Assembly (NCBI GenBank): GCA_001769655.1
Contig: MEPC01000042.1
Coordinates: forward strand, 29,125-93,124
Reading direction: 5' to 3'
Origin: Bacteroidetes bacterium RIFCSPLOWO2_12_FULL_37_12
GTDB taxonomy: Bacteria; Bacteroidota; Bacteroidia; 2-12-FULL-37-12
Length of the DNA stretch: 64,000 nt
Under the pieces are notes generated by a model. The model did no database searches. It was not told where the DNA came from and saw nothing but the letters and a program-made list of their open reading frames with translations. Both the position numbers and the translations under genes were made by a program. Of this stretch, positions 54,730 to 61,297 are shown one piece after another (position 1 is the first letter of the stretch; every line of letters begins with the position of its first letter).

Positions 54730-56994
54730 TCACACCCTCAACCCAATCACCAGCACATCATCCAACTGCTCTTCCTCCTGCTTCCACTCGTCGAAGGTTT
54801 GCATGAGTATTTCTTTTTGTTCTTTCAATGGGTAGGAATGTATGGTAGTTAGCAGATTCCTGAATCTTTTTTTGGTGAATTTTTTTGGTTTTTTTGTAGA
54901 ATGATTTTTATCAAATCCAAATTGATCACCGTATCCGTCTGAAAAAAGATAAATAGTGTCACCCTTGTTAATATCCAGTTCTTGATTTTTAAAAGAATAA
55001 TTTTCAGAGGTAAATCCACCGATAGCAGTTCTATCCGGTAACAGAATAGTTGCCTGCCCGTTTCTGAAATGTAATAACGGGTGATAGGCGCCCGCAAATT
55101 CCAACCGGATTAAATTATCGGGCATCTCTAAAAACTGTTCTTTATTCCTCTCCCTTCCCTCTCCAGAGAGGGACATAAAGGTAGTTTTTAGAGATGCCCT
55201 ATCCATACTAAAACTGCAGACGGAAATATCCATTCCATCTTTAGCGGAGGTAAACGTAATCTCCTGTTTCAATATCTTTTTAATGGAATTGTTCAGTTCC
55301 ATTAATATCTGAGAGGGATTCACTACCTTATTGGTAACAATTATTTCATTGAGGAGAGTGTTGCCAATCATAGACATAAGTGCACCCGGGACTCCATGAC
55401 CGGTGCAGTCCCCAACTGAAATAATAAAACGATTCTGACCGTTCACGTTAAGTTGTGAGAACCAATAAAAGTCACCGCTGACGATGGCTTTGGGTTGATA
55501 ATAAATGAATGATTCAGCAAAATATTTTTCTAAAACATCCGTTTCGGGGAGAATCGCTTTTTGAATATGATGTGCATAGTTAATGCTATCGGTGATGTCA
55601 GTATTTTTTTGTTGAATGATTCTTTTCTGATCTGATAAAATTTTATTGGTTGCTTCCAAGGCAGAAGTTCTTTGCTGAACCATGTTTTCCAAATTCCGGT
55701 TCACTTCATCTTTAATTTTCTCATTCACCTGCAACTGCGTGATAAGTTTTTCCTGAAAATCCTCCTTGCTTTTTTTCAAGACATTGATGCGGTAACCGAG
55801 TGCAAAAGACAACAAGACCGACTCCAGTGCCGAGGCGATTTGCATCCCATTAAGGGTAAGCCAGTTTAAAGGCATTAAACCGAAATTAGTGAGAATGATG
55901 GCAATCACAGCTATGAAAAGTGTGCTGAAAGCAAGTAAATAATAACCTGCCGGGGTATATCCTTTTTTCCAGATATGAATACTGATTCCCGTAGCAATAA
56001 AAATAGTCAGCAGTGTCACTAAATTAGTTATGGGAACTAAGTATTGCTTGGGAAAGATAAATTCGCATACCATCAGAAAAAGACATAAGAATTGCAAAAC
56101 ATTCAGAATTTTATGTGCAATTGGGCTGTTAAGCCGTGTATTGAGAAATGCTTTTGTAAAGAGGCAAGCTGAAAAAGTTATAAAACAAACATCCAGATTG
56201 AATACATGATAATTAAAATATTCAGAAAAAGGAATGGGGAGCAATGTAAAATATCCGTTTATGCATAAAAAATTAACCGTCATCCCAACCATATACAACA
56301 CATAATAAATAAACGAGCGGTCTTTGATATAAAAATATAAGATGAGGTTGTAAATAATCATGATAAAAATTATCCCATAAAAAATTCCAAAAAACATCTG
56401 GTAAGTCAAGTCCTTTTCGTGAAGACGGGAAAGGGGCAATATCATTAAGGGAAAACCGACAAACGTAGTACTGGCGGCACGGATAAAAAGAGTATATTCC
56501 TTTCCATGTTCTAATTTCATTCTGAATAATGGATTTCTATGCCGCGTATCTTTCATAGTTACAGGAAATAAATTTCCGGCGAACTTTTCAATAGAATGAC
56601 CGGATGAATCCACCAGAAAAAAATTGATTTTGTCGAGTGTGTTTAAATCAATTTCAGCCCACCATTCCTTAATTTCCGGATTCTCATTTCTGATTTCAAG
56701 CCGGAACCAATAGCCCTTCTCGTCTATCCCGAAATTTGGACTGCAATCGGGGATTGGCTTAAAATTTTCGGTGGGAATTTTCATCACTTCAGCAATCGTC
56801 AGAATTTCTTTTTCCTCTTTAAAAAAGGTAAGGTAACATGGAGCCGGATAAATCGTGTCTGAGGTAAGAAGTAATTTGTTTTGAAACGGATAGGCAGGAA
56901 GTGAAAAAAGAATTAGCATCAATAATGCAAGAGGCAAAAGATGCAAGAGAGGACGTGGAATGGTCGGAATTACTTTATAAAAATTTAATTGCAT
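54730..56994 (-). CDS. 7TM-DISM receptor with SpoIIE-type phosphatase
   Basis: This 754-aa sensor has a signal/anchor (~12-35), an extracytoplasmic DISMED2-type domain (~40-190, YWFRLEIRNENPEIKEWWAE), seven membrane helices (~195-400), a coiled coil (~405-470), and a SpoIIE/PP2C domain (~480-754) with SGDFYWFSQL, GDCTGHGVPGALMSMIG and FSDGYGDQFG. The domain contains a 28-residue insertion (RASLKTTFMS...EMPD) encoded exactly by an 80-bp palindromic element plus its 4-bp target duplication. Without it the sequence CSFSMDNLIRLEFAGAY aligns with the paralogues. The C-terminus (KEQKEILMQTF...LDDVLVIGLRV) is shared with the next two phosphatases. Confidence 0.92.
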   Translation of the reverse strand: MQLNFYKVIPTIPRPLLHLLPLALLMLILFSLPAYPFQNKLLLTSDTIYPAPCYLTFFKEEKEILTIAEVMKIPTENFKPIPDCSPNFGIDEKGYWFRLEIRNENPEIKEWWAEIDLNTLDKINFFLVDSSGHSIEKFAGNLFPVTMKDTRHRNPLFRMKLEHGKEYTLFIRAASTTFVGFPLMILPLSRLHEKDLTYQMFFGIFYGIIFIMIIYNLILYFYIKDRSFIYYVLYMVGMTVNFLCINGYFTLLPIPFSEYFNYHVFNLDVCFITFSACLFTKAFLNTRLNSPIAHKILNVLQFLCLFLMVCEFIFPKQYLVPITNLVTLLTIFIATGISIHIWKKGYTPAGYYLLAFSTLFIAVIAIILTNFGLMPLNWLTLNGMQIASALESVLLSFALGYRINVLKKSKEDFQEKLITQLQVNEKIKDEVNRNLENMVQQRTSALEATNKILSDQKRIIQQKNTDITDSINYAHHIQKAILPETDVLEKYFAESFIYYQPKAIVSGDFYWFSQLNVNGQNRFIISVGDCTGHGVPGALMSMIGNTLLNEIIVTNKVVNPSQILMELNNSIKKILKQEITFTSAKDGMDISVCSFSMDRASLKTTFMSLSGEGRERNKEQFLEMPDNLIRLEFAGAYHPLLHFRNGQATILLPDRTAIGGFTSENYSFKNQELDINKGDTIYLFSDGYGDQFGFDKNHSTKKPKKFTKKRFRNLLTTIHSYPLKEQKEILMQTFDEWKQEEEQLDDVLVIGLRV
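55116..55203. mobile_element. Palindromic MITE-like element inserted in frame in a coding sequence
   Basis: The terminal inverted repeats GGGCATCTCTAAAAACT (55120-55136) and AGTTTTTAGAGATGCCC (55183-55199) are perfect over 17 bp. The interior has a second hairpin, CCCTCTC/GAGAGGG (55157-55172). Direct repeats TATC flank the element at 55116-55119 and 55200-55203. Element plus one TATC is 84 bp, exactly 28 codons, so the host frame is kept. Confidence 0.9.
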
Positions 56995-57040
56995 GAATAT
57001 AATTGCATATACAAAACCATCTCGGAATTACTAAAAGAAA

Positions 57041-57064
57041 AAACATAAAACATAAAACATAAAA
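57041..57064. repeat. 8-bp tandem repeat ACATAAAA
   Basis: Three copies of ACATAAAA lie in the 174-bp gap between the two minus-strand phosphatase genes. Nothing else is visible there. Confidence 0.65.
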
Positions 57065-57168
57065 TGAATAATGATTAATGTTTCACCCCCTTTGTCATTT
57101 ATTATTTATTGTTAAATGTTTTATGTTTTTTTTATAAATTAAATTCCCATGGTATATACAACATTCAT

Positions 57169-58662
57169 TTACACTCTCAGCCCCATAACCAGCACATCAT
57201 CCAATTGTTCTTCACTTCCTTTCCATGCATCAAAGGTTCGTTTGAGTATTTCTTTTTGCTCTTTCATTGGGGCTTTATGAATGGAAAGAAGCAATTCAAG
57301 AAATCGCTTTTTTGCAAATTTTTTTGGTTTTTTGAATGTACGGGCTGAATCGTATCCAAACTGGTCGCCATAACCATCCGAGAAAACATAAAGCACATCC
57401 CCGGATTGTAAATCCAGTTCGTGATGAGTAAAATTAATTCTCTCAATGAAATGTCCGATGGGTTGGTTATTCCCTTTAATTTCGGTAAGGGTGTTGTTGC
57501 GTATCAAAATTAAAGGTCGGTAAGCGCCTGCAAATTCTATTTTTTTATGTTCTCGGTCGAGAGCGCACAGTGCCACATCCATTCCATCCTGAATCTCCGG
57601 CATGTCGTCCTGTGGTTTGAAATTTTCCATCACCCCTTCATTCACTTTATCAAGAATATCAGAGGGTTTTCGCAATCCAAAAAGGATGAGCGCTCTTTGC
57701 AGGTTTGAGTGTGCCACCATGCTAACAATAGCGCCGGGAACTCCATGTCCCGTACAATCTACCGCCGCAAAAAATAATTTGTTGTCTTTTTTATTTACCC
57801 AGTAAAAATCGCCCGATACAATATCGCGGGGTCCGTGAAAAATAAAATAATCTCTGAGATGTTCATCTAAGTATTTTGAGGAAGGAAGTATGGCTGTCTG
57901 AATGCGTCTTGCATACAGGATGCTGTCGGTTATATTTTTATTTTTTTCTTCCAATTCATTATTCTGACGGGTAACCTCAGCGGTTTTCAGTGCCACTAAA
58001 TCCTCAAGATGGTCATTTATTCTTTTGAGTTCCTCATGAGTTCTGGCTTTCTCAATGGCACTTGCCGCCTGATTGGCAAGTATGGTGATAATCATTTCAT
58101 CACGGCTGTCAAAAATACTGGCTGTTTCGCTTTCCACCGCGAGCACTCCTACCAATGTACCTTCTGAAAGCAAGGGTATAGCTACCTGACTCTGGACATT
58201 TGGAAGTCCCGGTATTGTTATATTTTCCTGCATAGACCGACCGGCGGCGGCAAATTCCTTTTTTACAGAATTAAAATAAGCCATCTGTGAACCAATATTT
58301 CCTACCCGCATTAATTTTTTTCTTTTAGCCACTACCCCGATAATTCCTTCTCCGATGGTGATGGTGGCACCCAATCCGCTTTCAGCATACCCATGACTTG
58401 CTTTTACTTCCAGTTTATCACCGGATTGGCTTAAGAGTAATACCATAGAATGTTTGAAGCCAAAAGTATTATCCAATGACACTAACATTTTACTAAGAAT
58501 GGAATCGAGGTTCAACGTGGCATTAATTTCAGTAGAAATTTCCTGAAAAATTCGTACCTCCTGGGTTTTGCGCGCAAGGTCTGCATTCAACTTTTCAATA
58601 AGCTGTTGATTTTCTACTACTTTGTTTTTTAATTCATCGGTATCGGTAGAAACGGATTGCAT
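57169..58662 (-). CDS. GAF-SpoIIE cytoplasmic phosphatase
   Basis: This 497-aa protein has a short coiled coil (~5-35), a GAF domain (~40-195, FGFKHSMVLLLSQSGDKLEV and VQSQVAIPLLSEGTLVGVLA), a second coiled coil (~200-245) and a SpoIIE/PP2C domain (~250-497). The metal-binding motifs are SGDFYWVNKKD, AVDCTGHGVPGAIVSMV and FSDGYGDQFGYD. There is no membrane segment, so it would sense an intracellular small molecule. The C-terminal KEQKEILKRTFDAWKG...LDDVLVMGLRV is nearly the same as in the 54730 protein. The target STAS protein is unknown. Confidence 0.92.
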   Translation of the reverse strand: MQSVSTDTDELKNKVVENQQLIEKLNADLARKTQEVRIFQEISTEINATLNLDSILSKMLVSLDNTFGFKHSMVLLLSQSGDKLEVKASHGYAESGLGATITIGEGIIGVVAKRKKLMRVGNIGSQMAYFNSVKKEFAAAGRSMQENITIPGLPNVQSQVAIPLLSEGTLVGVLAVESETASIFDSRDEMIITILANQAASAIEKARTHEELKRINDHLEDLVALKTAEVTRQNNELEEKNKNITDSILYARRIQTAILPSSKYLDEHLRDYFIFHGPRDIVSGDFYWVNKKDNKLFFAAVDCTGHGVPGAIVSMVAHSNLQRALILFGLRKPSDILDKVNEGVMENFKPQDDMPEIQDGMDVALCALDREHKKIEFAGAYRPLILIRNNTLTEIKGNNQPIGHFIERINFTHHELDLQSGDVLYVFSDGYGDQFGYDSARTFKKPKKFAKKRFLELLLSIHKAPMKEQKEILKRTFDAWKGSEEQLDDVLVMGLRV

Positions 58663-58713
58663 ATTCTGATTTCTTTAATTTATACTAATCTGATGCAGAT
58701 TTGCAATAAAATA

Positions 58714-58737
58714 TTTTGCTACTACTCAGTAGCAAAA
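58714..58737. terminator. Hairpin TTTTGCTACT-ACTC-AGTAGCAAAA
   Basis: A 10-bp perfect stem with a 4-nt loop and A/T-rich flanks lies between the PNPOx gene end (58856) and the GAF-SpoIIE start (58662). It is a plausible intrinsic terminator on the minus strand, although ~120 nt from the stop. Confidence 0.5.
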
Positions 58738-58743
58738 AAAAAT

Positions 58744-58826
58744 GTTGCCACTGATTGCACGAATTATTTTTTTATAAAACTTATCTTTAATCTATTTTAT
58801 TATTAATCCGTGTAATCAGTGGCAAC
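58744..58826. repeat. Long inverted repeat (GTTGCCACTGATT ... AATCAGTGGCAAC)
   Basis: Arms of 23 bp (58744-58766 and 58804-58826) differ at only a few positions. The element resembles the one at 28680-28791. It fills the gap upstream of the GAF-SpoIIE gene. Confidence 0.75.
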
Positions 58827-58855
58827 CTTTCAGTTATTATTATGTTGCTAAGTCG

Positions 58856-59245
58856 TTACAACAATTTTTTCACTGATTTCACCCTGTAAATATCCGCAGA
58901 TTTTAAAGTAAAAATTCCTGACATTCCGCTCATTGATGCAATCGCTTCGAGTTGCATATCCATCTGGTCGAAGACAGCGCCCTCTGTTTCAGAATGGTCG
59001 TATTCAATTTCCATATTCCAGAAATCAAAATTTTGCGGATTGATAACTTCTAAAAATGCTTTGGGATTTTCTCTTACATTTTTAATGGTCTTGTTAAAAA
59101 ACTGGAAAGAAAGCGCCAGGTGTTTTTCATCCACATAAAATGCTTGTGAAATAACAGCCGCATTGGGCTCTCCTTTGGCGTTGCATGTTGCCAAAAAAGA
59201 AGGGATTACTCCTTGTAGGGCAGGTAACATTTCGGGGGAAATCAT
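58856..59245 (-). CDS. Pyridoxamine-5'-phosphate-oxidase-like flavin-binding protein, 129 aa
   Basis: This small split-barrel protein begins MISPEMLPALQGVIPSFLAT, followed by CNAKGEPNAAVISQAFYVDE and NKTIKNVRENPKAFLEVINP, the typical PNPOx-like order (strand, basic FMN-phosphate contacts, helix). The family binds FMN, heme or F420, and the substrate is unknown. A second PNPOx-like gene lies 82 bp upstream on the same strand. The ATG is separated by only 5 nt from five perfect copies of a 14-bp tandem repeat, so no ordinary ribosome-binding site exists outside the repeat. Confidence 0.85.
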   Translation of the reverse strand: MISPEMLPALQGVIPSFLATCNAKGEPNAAVISQAFYVDEKHLALSFQFFNKTIKNVRENPKAFLEVINPQNFDFWNMEIEYDHSETEGAVFDQMDMQLEAIASMSGMSGIFTLKSADIYRVKSVKKLL

Positions 59246-59250
59246 GATTA

Positions 59251-59320
59251 TGTGTTTAGTGTTATGTGTTTAGTGTTATGTGTTTAGTGTTATGTGTTTA
59301 GTGTTATGTGTTTAGTGTTA
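59251..59320. repeat. (TGTGTTTAGTGTTA)5 tandem repeat
   Basis: Five perfect 14-bp copies fill nearly all of the gap between the two PNPOx-like genes and abut the start codon of the 129-aa gene. Confidence 0.95.
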
Positions 59321-59327
59321 TAAAATT

Positions 59328-59795
59328 TCATTCAAGTTTCTGCCCTGCATCGGGTCCCGGTGTTTGATTAAAAATTTCTTCCACTCTGAAAGTGATTGCT
59401 GTGGCTGGTTTAAAAGGGTAGTTATCAAGCAGAGATAATGCTTGTTCACCAAACATTGCCACTAATAAAATCTTAAACCCAGCAAAACATTCATCTAAGA
59501 TTTTATTATCTTCCTCTGTGCAAGCATTATGGGAAACATACTGTCCTTTAAACTGATACGTCCGGTGAGAGGGTTGTTGTCCTACACAAAAAGCAACTCT
59601 ACCATTATCCAGAAGATTAGCAAGATGTTTTTCGGAATGGCTGTTTTTGACATAAAAAGTTATCTCAGTTCCGGTGTGATTAACCTTCATTCCCCATGCA
59701 TGATTTATACAGGGTTGAAGATTGTTATCGCGGGTTGCCAGAATATATCCCATTCCGGGCTCCTGAAAGAATTTGATGATAGTTTGAGGAATCAT
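59328..59795 (-). CDS. Pyridoxamine-5'-phosphate-oxidase-like protein, 155 aa
   Basis: This PNPOx split-barrel protein begins MIPQTIIKFFQEPGMGYILA, followed by DNNLQPCINHAWGMKVNHTG and NSHSEKHLANLLDNGRVAFC. The C-terminal half is longer than in the neighbouring 129-aa protein (KILLVAMFGEQALSLLDNYP, then AITFRVEEIFNQTPG). The VEEIFNQTPG ending is typical of the family's dimer interface. A flavin cofactor is likely and the substrate unknown. The two genes are probably co-transcribed from about 59830 on the minus strand. Confidence 0.82.
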   Translation of the reverse strand: MIPQTIIKFFQEPGMGYILATRDNNLQPCINHAWGMKVNHTGTEITFYVKNSHSEKHLANLLDNGRVAFCVGQQPSHRTYQFKGQYVSHNACTEEDNKILDECFAGFKILLVAMFGEQALSLLDNYPFKPATAITFRVEEIFNQTPGPDAGQKLE

Positions 59796-59898
59796 GTTAA
59801 ATAAGGGCTTGGAAAGAAATAATGAAAACGCAAATATATTATATTTATGATAAAAGTCAGCTTACACATACTATTTTATTATTTTGTGATAGGGGTAT

Positions 59899-59928
59899 TT
59901 GTATTTATAAATAAAATCCTTTACTTTG
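59899..59928 (+). promoter_or_regulatory. Candidate promoter of the alpha-oxoamine synthase gene
   Basis: TTG (59899-59901), N19 and TTACTTTG (59921-59928, one mismatch to TAnnTTTG) lie 33 nt before the TTG start codon at 59962. Confidence 0.45.
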
Positions 59929-59961
59929 CGGACTTTGTTTAAATTTTAAACCCAATCAATC

Positions 59962-61206
59962 TTGGACCTTTTTGAAAAACTCATTGAAAACCCAGGACCT
60001 CTTGGAAAATATTCCAAAGCGGCACATGGTTATTTTACTTTCCCAAAATTGGAAGGTGAGATAAGTAACCGGATGTTCTTTCGTGGGAAAGAGGTAATAG
60101 TTTGGTCACTCAATAATTACCTTGGTTTGGCGAATCATCCTGAGGTGCGAAAGACCGATGCGGAAGCCGCAAAAACATGGGGGCTTGCCGCTCCGATGGG
60201 CGCAAGGATGATGTCGGGAAATACCAAATACCATGAAGAACTTGAGGAAGAACTCTCTTCTTTTGTCAAAAAAGAAGATACCCTCCTGCTAAATTACGGG
60301 TATCAGGGAGTTGTATCAATCATTGATTGCCTTGTGGACCGGAAAGATGTGGTTGTGTACGATGCCGAGGCACATGCCTGCATTGTTGACGGGGTGCGGC
60401 TCCATCAGGGAAAACGCTTTGTTTTTCCTCACAATGACATGGAAAATCTGGAAGTTCAACTTCAACGTGCCGTTAAGATGACCAAGGACTCAGGAGGCGG
60501 AATACTGGTAATTTCTGAAGGGGTATTTGGTATGGCTGGAGATATTGGTGACCTGAAAAAAATAGTTGAACTTAAAAACAAATATCCATTTCGTCTTTTT
60601 GTGGATGATGCGCATGGGTTTGGTACGATGGGAAAAACGGGCTCAGGTACCGGTGAAGAATTAGGAGTTCAAAATGAAATAGACCTGTATTTTTCAACTT
60701 TTGCAAAATCCATGTCAAGCATTGGGGCTTTTGTTTCCGGCAAAGAACAGGTCATTGAATATTTAAGATACAATACCCGTTCTCAGATTTTTGCCAAATC
60801 CATGCCTATGCCGCTTGTTATAGGAAATCTCAAACGGCTTGAGTTGTTGAAAAATAATCCAAGCTTTAAAGATACGCTCTGGAATATTGCCATGACATTA
60901 CAAAAAGGTTTAACAGAAAAAGGATTTCAGATTGGTAAAACGCAATCTCCCGTTACTCCAATTTATTTAAGCGGAACGGTTGATGAAGCGCTGAATCTTA
61001 CAGTGGATCTCCGTGAAAATCATGGAATTTTTGCATCCATAGTGGTTTATCCGGTGGTTCCTAAAGATATCATTATGTTACGCTTGATGCCTACAGCCGT
61101 TCATACTATGGAAGATGTAAATCAAACAATTACTGCGTTTGAAAAAGTGAGTGTAAACCTCGCACAGGGCGCTTATTCTACAAGGGAACTGGTGGGGCAG
61201 GTTTGA
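59962..61206 (+). CDS. PLP-dependent alpha-oxoamine synthase family enzyme
   Basis: This 414-aa fold-type I enzyme of the glycine C-acetyltransferase / AONS / serine palmitoyltransferase group joins an amino acid to an acyl-CoA with loss of CO2. LNNYLGLANHPEV and APMGARMMSGNTKYHEELE match the family, DDAHGFGTMG carries the PLP-binding Asp/His, and the Schiff-base Lys is K249 in STFAKSMSSIGAF. The start is TTG. No sphingolipid or biotin genes are adjacent, so the acyl substrate is open; in Bacteroidota sphingolipid synthesis is one possibility. It lies between a divergent PNPOx pair and a SpoIIE gene. Confidence 0.88.
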   Translation: MDLFEKLIENPGPLGKYSKAAHGYFTFPKLEGEISNRMFFRGKEVIVWSLNNYLGLANHPEVRKTDAEAAKTWGLAAPMGARMMSGNTKYHEELEEELSSFVKKEDTLLLNYGYQGVVSIIDCLVDRKDVVVYDAEAHACIVDGVRLHQGKRFVFPHNDMENLEVQLQRAVKMTKDSGGGILVISEGVFGMAGDIGDLKKIVELKNKYPFRLFVDDAHGFGTMGKTGSGTGEELGVQNEIDLYFSTFAKSMSSIGAFVSGKEQVIEYLRYNTRSQIFAKSMPMPLVIGNLKRLELLKNNPSFKDTLWNIAMTLQKGLTEKGFQIGKTQSPVTPIYLSGTVDEALNLTVDLRENHGIFASIVVYPVVPKDIIMLRLMPTAVHTMEDVNQTITAFEKVSVNLAQGAYSTRELVGQV

Positions 61207-61297
61207 GATTGATTTACGATTTACGATTTTTGATTTTTGATTTACAATTTTAATTCGGACACTATGCTATGATTATTCTGATTAAGAATTTACACGA

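Noticed and set aside
59251..59320. CRISPR array
   Set aside because: Units of 14 bp are directly adjacent with no spacers; the other repeat blocks have 7, 8 or 11-bp units. No cas genes are present.
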